A stretch of DNA of 64,000 nt from Eucalyptus grandis (Eukaryota > Streptophyta > Magnoliopsida > Myrtales > Myrtaceae). The position numbers were made by a program, and so were the translations under genes. The stretch is from positions 8,332,199 to 8,396,198 of the forward strand of contig NC_052621.1 in assembly GCF_016545825.1 (NCBI RefSeq), written 5' to 3'. Positions within the stretch are counted from its first letter, which is position 1, and every line of letters begins with the position of its first letter. Under the pieces are notes generated by a model. The model saw only the letters and a program-made list of their open reading frames with translations. It made no database searches and was not told the DNA's origin. This document shows positions 49,461 to 60,690 of the stretch, piece after piece.

Positions 49461-52400
49461 ATGACCAAGATGGAACGGGGGAGCAACTCAGCATCATCGT
49501 CGCCGCCGCTGGAATCGCCGTCGTCGAGGGGCCTGGCCACCGTGCTGTCCATCGAGTGCCTGAAGGGCAGCTCCAAGGCGGACGAGTGGACGGGGGACAT
49601 GCTCCAGACCGGGGACATCGTGGAGGAGCTCCGGATCGGGGGCTCGGTGCAGATCCGGTCGCCGTTCAAGAACGGCAAGAGCGGCATCCAGAAGGTGCTC
49701 CACTCCTCCTTCAAGAGCAAGGACACCTTCATCCTCGTCCGGGTCCGGCGCGGGTTCGACGAGTTCGCCGAGCTGCAGGCCTGCATCGTCCCCAACGAGA
49801 CCGCCGGCAAGAAGCAGTACATGCTGAGGTCGATCGAGGACCCCAACTACGCCGTCGGGTTCTGCGACCGCAGCGAGGCCGAGTGCCTCCACTTGCAAGG
49901 TCAGTTGCCGTGTTCGCGTCCTCTTCGTCGTCCTCGTGCGCGCTTGTCTTCCCTTTGACTTTCTGCATCGTTCCTTCCACGTGGAACGATGTCGCATGCG
50001 GGGCCTCTCTCTCTCTCTCTCAAGCGCGTGGTATGAGAATTGGATTCTTTTTTACAGATATTAATCCAGAAAAAGGTTGAATATTTCTTGTCGTTTTACT
50101 CTGGGAATTGATTTCTTGATCATTCTCGAGCACGTTCTTGGTGCCAACGCATATGAATCGGTCAGTGGTTAGGATCGTGATCTGTCATGAAGCCACGGGC
50201 AGAGCATTGAAACCTTCGCCGGAGACCATGGAATAGACCCTTTTCGACCAACATGGTTGCCCGCGTCTCTGTCCAAATTGATAAGAAGAAAACAAGAACA
50301 TTTTTACATTCCTTTTGCGCACTTCCATACTTCCGTTGGCGACCGTGTTTAACATTTGATAATCTGCTGCTTTGCTCGGTTAGGCAGGACCGAAGTTAGA
50401 TAGCCACCCACGTGACTCCTATTGGTTTACTGTTTCATGTGGCGATTAGTCATGGCCACTTTAGTGCTTGATGAGATCTACAAAGTTGAGCCAGATTCGT
50501 GTGTACAGAACCAACTCCATCGCTGTTTGCACATTGTCAACATGGCAAGTTGATTTCGCAATCACCCCTTTTCCAGGAACCAGAAGAGCGTGACTTTCCT
50601 CGTGTTTCCTTTTTCCTTGTCCTTTTGTTTCGGTTTACGGTAGAAATACCACTTTTGAGAATGTTATGGTCTGCTAATCTGAAAGCGGCGAGTATTGTGG
50701 TGTAAATGGTCACTTGGCTTTTTCACAAATTGATTGCTGCGTCGGTTGGGTCGGTGCGCCTTCCTTTACTGCTCACCTAATTGTCCATCAGATCATGAGT
50801 TTTCTGTTTGTTTGGAGTCCACGCTTGACTTTTCTTAACTTGCCGTACTTCTTGGACTCTTTTGAAAGACTGAGAATGGTTGGGGAACGAAGTCTTCCGA
50901 GCCGGTCAAGCGCAATTAGTGCCTGCTTGAAATAGGACATATGTAAATATATATATGTGTGCATATCAGATATTTACTGTCTGTAGGAAAGCTGATACGC
51001 CTCCGATCTATGCAATTTTGTTTCTGGCTTCTGAAAACATTTCATGTTTTGATTGCTGAGCGTTACCGGAATGCACATGAGATTTTTGTTGAAGTTGGCC
51101 TAGTTATTATCATTTATGGTGACCGCTTATATGGTTTGACAGATTGGCATTTATTGATGGTTGTCAATGTTGACTTGCTTAAAACCATAAACTGGTAGAA
51201 GCTGCTCCAGCTATCATAACTGAATAATTGAGCTACTTAAATGATATATTAAGGAATGAAAAAATGGCAATCCAGAGAAGTGCCCATCTATCCTCTTCTT
51301 TTGTTCCCAATATAAACTGAAGAGTGTGGTTGGAATCATTCCCATTTTAAGAAGGCTATTCTGTCTTTAAAGGCCACAACCTGATGAAAAGGTGAAAAGG
51401 GATTGTCCATTTAGAGGCTGATGCCAATAGTTCAAAACAATGAAGTCTCCATCTGAAGTCCAACCACACTCTCACCTGAAGTTATAACCTTTATTAGGAA
51501 ACGTATGCATATCCGGAATATTGTGAATGACATCGAGAGTGAGGTTTTTGCTGGTTTACTTACCTTACATTTCTGTGAGGATGATGTGATATGTCACTGC
51601 GGTGTCTTTTGCAGGTATGTTTTCTCCACAATTTCTACAACCAAATGCACCGAGCCTTGGTCCTTCTGATGAACACTTATTATTAATTGAGGAATTAACT
51701 GCATCGATCATCATTTGGGCGCTATCTTATCTCACTTGCAGACAGGAACAATCTTGTTAATAAATTCAGGCTCCTAAATATAGTTGACCTCATTGATTGC
51801 GGATCTTGCATCTATAACATTTATCAGTTTGCCAACAACAAATGTATGACATGAGGGCTCCATGTTATTTGCCTTCTGAAAAAGCATTTCACACCCAAAG
51901 TAGAAGTGATACACTTTGACTCTGACCGGTTTTAGTTATTTTTGGGAAGAACAGTTACAAATTTAGCAGCAGAAAAGCTTGATCAGAATCTTTCTTTTGC
52001 TTTTAGTTTAGTCGTAATTGCATACGAACACTCAAGGTGCAAGTGTCAAACTTTGTGCTGCCTTGTGGAAACAAAGGTTTCAAGCTTGAGAGTTGAACTA
52101 ATTTTCATCATTTATCATTTTATTATATAAGGTAATACTACTTGAATGGATTCCCGGCAAGAAAAACTAATTCATGTATGGAAGAATAATAACCCTCTGC
52201 ATGGATATTACTTGGGAAATGCAAACTTCTTTTTCTGCTGCTACTTGCTTTTTCGTGCACTTTGAGATGGTTCTTCTAATTTGCAGCTTCAAGGGGTACG
52301 AGGATGGTAAGTGCACTGTCTAGAACCCAGCTTCAAGATGGATATGTTTCCTACCGATGGGACCGCAAAATGCACGAGTTGCTTTCAGTTCCCAATTCAA

Positions 52401-53786
52401 GCTGCTTTCTCTCCATACTTCTCCTTCCAAAAGTCTCTGATCGGGTTGCATCTCGTTACAATGACCTGGAAGACACCCTTGCAAGAGCAAATGTGTGGCT
52501 CAACGCGTCCCAGCACTCTGGCGTGCCGATTGTCTTCATGAACATACAGACTGAATCCCTGCTCACTAAGGTAGACTTCTGATTCTTGAACCAAATCTCT
52601 CATTAAAAATCTGCGTATTTTTGCCTTACAAGTTTCTAGGACTAATTTTTTGAAGCATTTAAATAAATCAGGATACTCTGTCCATACATAGATCTCAAGA
52701 TCTTCAAGTTGTAGTGACTAGGAAGTCAGACTCACAGACACTTGGGTCCATACTGTCCTTAAAACTGCCATACAATATTTCCTGAGATGATGTTTTGTTC
52801 TCTCTTTCCTTTTATATTTGGAATTGATAACTCTCCTGTCACAATGCATACATAAAAATTGGAGGTGGTGAATGGAAGTGGAGTCTTACATATCTTATTT
52901 CCCTGAAAAATTATTGATGTCATTTCTACTTTGCTTTTGGCTTGTTACAGATATCTGGAGAGACGGCTTCTTCCACTGTAAATGCTAGCTCATTGTCTGA
53001 CCTATCCAATCTCGCCACTGCTAGTCTATATGGTTTTGAGGACTATCATGGGGTTGACATTGGTGTCGTGAGGGCAGTTCGTCTCTGGTTTGCTCCTCTA
53101 GGAGGAGAGTTTCCGATAGAGATTAAACTACAGGAAGGTGACACAAAACTTGGTTTCGCCATAAGCCGAACAGAGGAGGTATGATGTCCTAATTTCTCAT
53201 GCCTTTTTCTGCTACAAGTAAGGTTGTTCCTCTCCATAAAATCCCACTTTTTTTGCACTACTGTAAATTTCAGGGGTTCATCTATATATCAACAGTCATA
53301 GATGATGATGAAAGTGCACCCTCAACCCGGTCAGGGCTTAGCAATCTGTACCGTGAGGCGACTAGCTCATCCAGGCTTCTTGTCATCTCAAGAGTATCGA
53401 ACCAGAAAGTCCTCCCTTGGATTGTCTCATCAACTGGGGCAGTCCGATGCTATGACACGGTCTCTCTGAGCCAGAAGCTTTCCTTACACCGCCATGCCAA
53501 GGTGCCCATCCTCGTGCACGTCTTCCTATGGGACCGCTCGCTCTTCCCCATGAGTGGAGGCAGCTCAAGGTTCAGGATGGCCCACTCGCCACCTGCCATG
53601 GCCTTAGGACCCGAAGCACACATATCGCGGCAACCCCATGTGAACCAAGTGCAGCCTCTGCCTCTCGAGATATCAGATGACGACATTGTGATCCACAACA
53701 ACCCACAGTACAGGATCGAGCGAGATACAGCTGGCGAGGCATCCTTTAGGTTCCATGATTTTGCTCTTCCTAATAATTGGGTCTGA
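49461..53786 (+). CDS. Conserved plant protein of unknown function with PDZ-like segment
   Basis: I cannot name the family. Exons 49461-49899, 52287-52570, 52951-53178 and 53274-53786 join in phase and give 487 aa. The first true ATG (MTKMERG) follows a GA-rich leader. The N-terminal exon is GC-rich and ordered in character (TVLSIECLKGSS, GGSVQIRSPFKNGKSGIQKV, YMLRSIEDPNYAVGFCDRSE). Exon 2 includes VSYRWDRKMHELL and GVPIVFMNIQTESLLTK. At about residues 300-415 the order IEIKLQEGDTKLGFAISR, GFIYISTVIDDDE, RSGLSNL, RLLVISRVSN and LSQKLSLHR resembles a PDZ domain, with KLGF as the carboxylate-binding loop. There is no signal peptide or transmembrane segment, so a soluble intracellular protein is likely. 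Intron 1 is 2.4 kb. Coding evidence is strong; function is unknown. Confidence 0.85.
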
Positions 53787-54974
53787 GAAATATGGCTCCG
53801 CACTTGATCCCAGTTCTTCTTTATGATGTGTATATAGGTAGAGGATCCCCATGTACGATCTTTTTCAACAAATTTGAAGAGAAGAGGGCAAAAAACTTTC
53901 ACTGTCCCAAGCATACAAACCATCAGTTGATGTCCTATGTATTGATGTTTGAATTATCTGATAAAGGAAATTGGACTTTCCCCAATCCTACAGTTTTCCT
54001 TTGTCCAAGTGTTATTGTTGTTGCTGTTGTTGCGAAGTATATAGATTAAAAACAGTTGTAGAAAGCTGTCAGCCTGCGATGCAAATTTGGTTGTTGGGAA
54101 ATTTTTCTATTTTGCAGATTGTTCAATTTAATACGATTATAAGTGATCTGTGGAATTTCTATCCTAAGGAAACCGTGGGATGAATTGTCAAAACCAGTGT
54201 TTATTTTAGTCACAGTCAAGTGGGAGGACAGACTGGATCTGAAGGCCACAGTGCCTCCTGTGAAATACACGGAAAGTTGTGGAGATGATGAAGTGTGAAT
54301 CTTGAGGGCTTGCTACTGGAAAGACTAAAGACTGCACATTTTTGTTTCTTGCAGAGTCAGTTGATTTTGTTTAGTTATGTTGTCATCTGTTGCTTTCCCG
54401 TCCACGTCTTTGGATGACTTTTGTATTGAATGAGGCCTCAGATTAGAAGCTAAGATTAGTTCACTTGATTTTTTTAAAGAAATGATAATGTCAACATAGG
54501 ATATATCAGTCCAAAGTCGATTGTACAGATGCTGAAATGTAAAGAAACACTGATTTGATGACTCGGTGGCACGGTGCTGAGACCTAGGAAATCTATCCTT
54601 TCCACTTCGGAACAACACGAAAGTATCAATGGAAGGCTTTATTTGGCAAGGCCTCTTTGATGATTGGATGGTAGTTTCTAATTTCAAATCGTGTAGAAAT
54701 ATGATGGAAGAAATTATTGCAACAAGAAGTGACGGCATTAGGTAGTGTTGCAATAAAGAGGAAACTTCTTTGTTAGTTCTTAACGGAGTCCTAGAGCAGA
54801 GAGGCCAGAGTCGTTGGACAAGACTTGAGCTCTTTTCCCTACTTTTTCATGAAGAAAAACTGAAAACACCTTGATTTCTTAAGCTACCTCTAGTGTTCCC
54901 TCATCCTCTGTATGTTTCAATTCCGAGTCTTCAATTGCAGCTTTTGCTTCTCTAAGCAAAGCATGGTGATTGAC
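53787..54974. other. 3' flank of the PDZ-like gene and left part of duplication unit A
   Basis: Contains the 3' untranslated region of the PDZ-like gene. From about 54105 to 54330 it is homologous to 58503-58740. From about 54535 onward it is homologous to about 60710 onward. No independent gene is seen. Confidence 0.6.
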
Positions 54975-56193
54975 ATGGCAGAGCTCTAGTGGGCCAAGCT
55001 GTCCTCTCTGCTTCGCTCCAGGTACTATTCGACAGATTGGCGTCTTGCAGGCTGATAGACTAGGTCTGGAGACAGAAAGATGAGGAAGTTCCGCTGAAGA
55101 AGCTAAAGGCAAGCCTTCTATTTGCCGAGGCAGTGTTGTCTAATGCGGAGCTTAAGCAAATCACAGACTCCACCATGAAAGGGTGGCTAGACCAGCTAGA
55201 AGAAACTGTCACCGATGCTCAGAATCTCTTGAATGCTGTTGAAGCCAGAGATTCACCGAGGAGGTTCAGAGGTGGATCAAGAAGCAAATTGCCAGAAGAC
55301 ATGCTCAACGGATTGGAGCTTATGGCTGGGCAAAAAGATGCCTTTGGCTTCATAGAACTAGGAGTACAGCCTTTGCAGGCATCCCCGACGATGTCTTTGA
55401 TGCAAAAGCCTAACATCTATGGTAGGGACGAAGATATGGAGGCGATACTCAGCTTGTTGCTGTCCGATGATGCGCCAGGTGACCCAATATGTGTGATTAC
55501 CATCGTTGGTGTCCCAGGGATTGGCAAGACCACGCTTGCTCAGTCTGTTTACAATGATAATAGCGTGGAAGGGTATTTTGACTTCACAGTTTGGATCTGT
55601 GTCTTGAACAGGTTTGACGTTTATTCGATTACCAAGACATTCCTAGAAGCAATAACTATGGCGAGTTGTGATATTAAGAATCTGAATCTTCTTCAACTGA
55701 GACTCAGAGAAGAACTAATCGGCTGGAAACTCTTACTTGTTCTGGATGATGTTTGCACTGAGGACTGCACAGAATGGAACACACTGCAAAGTCCTTTAAG
55801 ATTCTGTGCACCAGCAAGCAAGACCATAGTGACCACTTGTAGTGAAATAACAGCAGCAATGACATGCACGCTGCCAGCTTACATTTAAGCCTGCTATCCT
55901 ATGAAGATTGCTGGTTGATCTTCGCTCAACATGCATTTGACAGTATACTCGATGCTCCAGATCCAAACCTAGAAGCAGTAGGCAGAGAAATTGTGAAGAA
56001 ATGCGGAGGACTTTCTCCAGTCACCAAATCCCTTGGAGTTCTGTTCTGCTCTAAACCAAACCATGAGTGGAATGAAATCTTGACGGATAGCAGGTGGGAT
56101 GCATCGCATGATATAAACAGCTTTATGCAGACTTTTATTGTACAACCTCAAGTTGTGGTTATCCACCTCTCTGATTCTTTGGTTCTATATTAG
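54975..56193 (+). pseudogene. Broken CC-NB-ARC (CNL-type) segment, copy A
   Basis: Aligned to copy B at 61120, the ATG (54975) is followed by a one-base deletion that brings in TAG after four codons (MAEL-stop). Further stops lie in the coiled-coil part. The frame is clean from about 55130 until a second one-base deletion at about 55882, after which the following part reads in another frame to 56193. Motifs present: P-loop GVPGIGKTT, RNBS-A FDFTVWICV, kinase-2 LLLVLDDVC, RNBS-B KTIVTTCSE. The GLPL motif is decayed to GLSP. There is no LRR. CNL proteins are cytosolic immune receptors; this copy cannot encode a full segment without repair, so it is called a pseudogene. Sequence similarity to copy B remains high. 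Confidence 0.85.
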
Positions 56194-56254
56194 CAGCTCA
56201 ATCGTCTTAATCTAAACTTGCAGTGATTGGGTTTGGACTTTTCCTTGGGTGTAG

Positions 56255-57322
56255 ATTAGAAGTGGAACGGGTGAATGGAGAAGAAAGCTTTTGGAAAGAA
56301 ATCATGACAAAAATTTCTTCCCACGGGGCCTGAATCAGTTCAGGGGCACATCCCCATTTATAAAGATCAAGAGGGCATGGCTTTCCAAACTTCTGGTGCT
56401 CTGGATCATGGTTCTGAGCATTGTGAGCGCATTGGTTTACAAGACTGTAGACGATTATCAGATCACAAAAATGGAGGAGGCATTGGGAAGCATGTGCGAT
56501 ACACAGGCATGGATGCTACAGAATCAGTTTATGGTCAATGTAAATCACATCCAAGCACTTGCTATGGTGGTGAGATTTTATTACGAACAGAATGCAACAC
56601 GTACTAAACGGGCGTGTCTCACACAACTCTCTTGGATATGATTTATCGATCTCTTTTCTATGCTGAACCTGATTGGTTCATTGAATCTTAAAGGTGGCCG
56701 GACCTGTTAATTGTTGAAAAGGTAGATTAGTTTTATCCATATAGTTTTAAGAATAAATGGCAATTTGTTGTTTTATGTCATATTACTTTTTAATAGTTCT
56801 TCTGCAACAAGATGCAGAGGCAATTTAGAGCTTGGATAAACTCTTTTGCATTACTTTCTGGAGTGACTTACGCAGAAAGAATGTGTCTCTGGGAAAGGAA
56901 AGTAATTTGGAGAGGGCTGGTGTGGAAGAAGATGATGCCTAAGACCTTTAAAAGCCGCCCGCCTTTGCTTGTTCAAGAAGATTTTGCAATGGTCGCAGCC
57001 TGTCAAAAAAACATCGCTCATGAGATCGCACTGATGAATTCACTTAACATTATGGCTGAAACGATACCTCATCTGTTATTTTCTCTTTACACGCTATGTC
57101 TTCGTATTTCTGCATTATGACGCTTAATTGGGGCACGTGTTTGCATGTTGCATGACCCAGGAAGATCGAGATCATGTATTGAAGGCAAGAACCATTGAAG
57201 AAGCTGTATTATCAAGCCCCTTCAGGCTGTTAGGATCAAATCGGACTGGAGTGGTTTTGACATATCCTGTTTACAGATCCAATCTCTCATCGAGCATGTG
57301 TTCGGAAGGGCAGTTTGTCTAG
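56255..57322 (+). pseudogene. Decayed transmembrane-CHASE exons of cytokinin-receptor type, copy A
   Basis: Three exon-like blocks correspond to copy B: 56255-56611 (TM helix LVLWIMVLSIVSALVY plus EEALGSMCDTQAWMLQNQF and VNHIQALAMVV), 56812-57063 (LLSGVTYAER, then diverged), and 57161-57322 (EDRDHVLKARTIEEAVLSSPF, TGVVLTYPVY). Damage relative to B: the first donor is GC instead of GT at 56612. The second donor has lost its G (AT at 57064). The second block has lost 12 codons and the PSPVQEEY motif. The third block has a deletion of about 19 nt near 57300 followed by a stop. CHASE is the extracytosolic cytokinin-binding domain of AHK receptors. No kinase follows directly. Confidence 0.8.
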
Positions 57323-57646
57323 TGTTGCTCTTTCTCATGGCATTCTTTAGTATAGTTAGGTTCGATCGAATGAGGATGCGGTCCTCTCTAATCATGATTT
57401 CTCTGAGGAACTGGACCAACCATTTCCTAGGAATGTTTGACCCTTGCTAGAAGCCGCCTGTGAGATGGGCTGGATACTACTAGAGCTAGTTTCAAATGAT
57501 TCAAGTTTCCAACGGAACTACTTAACTGAAATTCATGTCCCTTGCCCTAGCCACTCCCATTTCAGAAAGACCCGCATTACTTATTGTTTTCCTGCTATGA
57601 TTTCATGGTGTCGTTTGTGTGCTATTTTGATTGCAACCTTGACCTT

Positions 57647-58204
57647 GTCAAACTTACTAATGGAAAATATTGACTTGGCACTGACATGGCTCATTAGATT
57701 TAAAAACTAAAGAAGAAAAGCTAAAATTTATTTTTGAAAAAACTGTTAAAAAAAATAGAGAAAATGGCAGCTCTGCTGCTGTTGCCGCCCATCGCCAGAG
57801 GGGCCGGCGATGGTCGTTGGCCATGGGCGGAGGTGGCCGGCCGTCACCCGACCAGGATGAGGCCTTGCCCAAGGCTAGCGAAGGTCATTGGCCCCGTGAG
57901 GGCTGGCGTGCGCGCCGAGCCCGAGCCTGGCAAGGGTTGCTGGCCCTTGCCTAGGGCTGGCAAGGCCTCACCCTAGTCGAGCGGAGGTTGGGTGGCAGCT
58001 GGCCACCTCCATCCAAGGCCACCGTGGTAGTGGCGAAGGACCTGCCATTTTCTCTCTTTTTTTAACAGTTTAAAAAAATAAATTTTAGGTTTTCTTTTTT
58101 AGTTTTTAAATCTAATTTTGAATAAAAATAATTTAAAAAAAATCATGTGAAAATGAAGATTTATTTAAAAAGCCACGTCAGTATTTTTCGTTAGTAAGTT
58201 TGAC
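57647..58204. mobile_element. Foldback (MITE-like) element inserted in unit A
   Basis: Starts GTCAAACTTACTAA and ends TTAGTAAGTTTGAC, perfect 14-bp inverted ends. The second arm pair, about 70 bp (57699-57770 against 58042-58110), is also strongly complementary, e.g. AAAATGGCAG against CTGCCATTTT. The core (57771-58041) is GC-rich with GGCCATGG and GCTGGC words. The insertion point is where homology to unit B stops, so it arrived after the duplication or was lost from B. No coding capacity. Confidence 0.8.
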
Positions 58205-58370
58205 GGTATTAATTTTAGGACTCAATTAAACCAATTTGACAAGTTTAAGTATTTAATTGCACTTTTTACAAGTTTTAGGACTTCTATTACGCTCATCCCT
58301 TGTTTTTTCTAATAGCTCATACGATCAAGGGACCGAATCTTTACATAATGCATGCTTTCATTTTCTCACA
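58205..58370. other. Repeat-like spacer
   Basis: AT-rich sequence of the 'ggactcaattaaacc...tttaattgcac' type common in dispersed plant repeats, lying between the foldback element and the histidine-kinase remnant. Confidence 0.4.
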
Positions 58371-58452
58371 GAAACTCTAGCCATGCTCCTTGATACTGAA
58401 CTGAGTTCAACGCAAAGGGGCTACAAAAATATGCAGCTCAACGAGGAAAAGG
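58371..58452 (+). pseudogene. Histidine-kinase (HisKA) exon remnant
   Basis: After a CAG acceptor-like triplet the translation reads LAMLLDTELSSTQRGY, which matches the segment just after the phosphoacceptor helix of AHK cytokinin receptors as I remember it. Homology is lost after about 18 residues, and a GTATTAC donor-like sequence follows at 58453. It lies downstream of the CHASE exons of copy A, in the same order as in a full receptor gene, so it is probably the last trace of the kinase part. It is too short to function. Confidence 0.6.
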
Positions 58453-58502
58453 TATTACTTGCAGATCAGACAGAATTATAGACAACCGTGGGATGAATTT
58501 TG

Positions 58503-58740
58503 TCTATTTTGCAGTTTGTTCAATTTATTACAATCATAAGTGATCTGTAGAACTTCTATACTAAGGAGAATCGTAGACAACCGTGGGATGAATAGTCAAA
58601 ACCGGTATATGTTATCATCGCAGCCGAGTGTGAGAATAGACCGGCTCCGAAGTGCACGGTGCTTTCTCTGTGAAGTTCGTGGAAAGTTGTGGAGGTGGTG
58701 GAGTGTGAAACCTTGGGACTTGTTCTTGCCAAAGACTAAA
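58503..58740 (+). repeat. Left flank of tandem duplication unit B
   Basis: Homologous to 54105-54330, the 3' flank of the PDZ-like gene: TCTATTTTGCAG, TAAGTGATCTGT, CCGTGGGATGAAT, GGAAAGTTGTGGAG and AAGACTAAAG occur in the same order. The word GACAACCGTGGGATGAAT occurs twice here (58481 and 58572). Confidence 0.8.
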
Positions 58741-58774
58741 GGTGACATATCCCGATTTACAAGAAAAAAGGCAT

Positions 58775-60690
58775 GACACAACCGTTCTTTCACCAAACGA
58801 TACGGCCTTAACATACCTAAAATTCAACTTGATATCAACATATATACATTCACATATATATATTTGACAAAAATGGCATTTAGTTACAATATCAGAGTAT
58901 TTCTTTAATTCACCAAACCAAAACATATATCTTATGCAAAAACTAACTTATAAACTTATCAACTATATACAAAAAGTTCTCCCGAAGAACCCCTTAAAAG
59001 AACCTGAAAAACAAGTAGATGAAAGGAGTGAGCTACTACGGCTCAGTAAATAACACATTTCTTCTAAGCGGATCGATAAATCACTATGCACATTTAAAAA
59101 CACATTCCTGACTCATTTTAATGTACTATATAATTGTAACTTAAATATCAAAGATACCAATGGTCCAATCCATCGGCCAATCTCATAAAACATGTATCAA
59201 TGGTCTATTCTATTGATTAATCTCATTAAACTATACATCAATAGTCCATTCCATCTACCAAACTCAAATCACATATCAATGGTCTACTCCATTGATCCAT
59301 TCATGCTCAAATGTCTAGCCATGGTCACGTGTAATGCCTATGACTAGACGACCAAGATTCTCCCTTGGCAAGATCTCCACTTATTATTAGTCGATGGCTC
59401 GGCTCACAAGGATATCTAAACTAGTATGCACGTACCCACACACCCCTCAAGGTTCATAGAGACATTGAGCACCAACCATCAATCACAATATCCAGTAATC
59501 CAACATCAGAAGGAAAGTCATATCACAACTCAAAATTTGATATATAAATATCAAAGTGTTCTCCAAAACGTTTCAAGATTCTTTTATAAAGAATTTCACA
59601 AACCATTTTCAAACAACCATTCAAATCGAATTCGAAATATAACTCATTTTAACCAACAAAATGGCAGTAATAGTTTGATCTTGTTTTATGCAACAAAAGA
59701 TGTTTTTTATCAACTCATAAAATATATAATCCACCACGTTTCTCAAAACATGAGTTTAAAATACAAAGAAGAAATAGTGTCACTTACCTGGGAAAAATCA
59801 AAAATCAACCATGACGCTTATTCGAACCAATGCACTCGGATCCTAACAATTAACGGAAAAGCAATATCAAAAGGCCAAGTAAAAAGGATATTTTTATAAT
59901 GACTTGCCTATACTAGGCCTATTTGTCGATGAAACGATACCTATGCGCCACGAAAGCCCAAATTTGTGGAAAGTCATTGTTTTCCGCTAGACATGGCCCA
60001 CGTGGTAACTTTGTTGCACTAAATTCCTCCACAAAATTCCGTTTCAAGCCGTCTTATAGTCCTTACAAAACTCTCTTGATGTACTACAATAACCCCAACT
60101 CAGCCACTCCAAAACAGCACTGAAAACGACAGAAAAATCAGGCTCAAAACTACTGTCCGCTATAGTTCCAGAATGCGCCCCCAACTTCAAAATTCTGTTC
60201 CAGACAAACCACAAGCTCAAATCATGATCCGTAAGATATTATAACTTCACAACATCCCAAAGTATCATTTCTACAAATATATGCAGCTCAACAACTTAAA
60301 AATCGGGTTTTGCAGCACAAATATCCAAGAAATCCGAATTTCGAGCCCTAATTGCGACAATTGCTTCAAGTAGATGATTAAAGGCTTCAATAAGGCGTAC
60401 CAACATTGCAAAACAAACTTGAGCCCACCAATTTTTTTTTCTTTTTACCTTTTTTCCTTTCTCTTCTTTCTCTCCTCTCCCCTGTTTCTTTATTTCCCCT
60501 ATTTTCGTTTCTGCTGAAGCCCTCCCTCTCTCCTCTCTTCAAAACAGCTGAAGCTTCCACTATTTTTCTGAAGCTTCTTTTGTTGACTTTTCAAATCCTT
60601 TCTTTTCCTTTTTTTTTTAGCCCATATATTACAAGAGGCTTTGAACTTTTCTTTTTCTTGCGGAGTTGGTCATCCGTGGGAGCGAGGGCT
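58775..60690 (-). mobile_element. Retroelement-like insertion in unit B
   Basis: This stretch interrupts homology between the two duplication units and is absent from unit A. It starts TGACACAACC. Its texture (GGAGTGAGCTACTACGGCTC, tandem units, pyrimidine-rich right end) resembles LTRs of plant gypsy elements in reverse orientation, but I found no convincing CA end or target duplication. No protein domain is encoded. Ends and class are uncertain. Confidence 0.4.
59157..59312. repeat. Tandem array of about 40-bp units
   Basis: Four diverged head-to-tail units of the form ATCAATGGTCTATTCTATTG followed by ATTAATCTCATTAAAC. Unit starts are near 59158, 59198, 59239 and 59277. The array lies inside the insertion above. 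Confidence 0.75.

Larger units (their letters stand above)
54105..57646 (+). repeat. Tandem duplication unit A
   Basis: Matches unit B (58503 to at least 63895) in the same order: a shared TCTATTTTGCAG...GACTAAAG flank, a leader-like part, the NB-ARC segment, three CHASE exons and a 3' tail reaching ATTGCAACCTTGA. Unit B has an extra insertion of about 1.9 kb (58775-60690). Unit A is interrupted at its right end by a foldback element. Confidence 0.85.

Noticed and set aside
49494..49997. Long open frames on the minus strand opposite exon 1 of the PDZ-like gene
   Set aside because: A by-product of high GC at third codon positions in exon 1. The plus-strand frame splices cleanly into three further exons.
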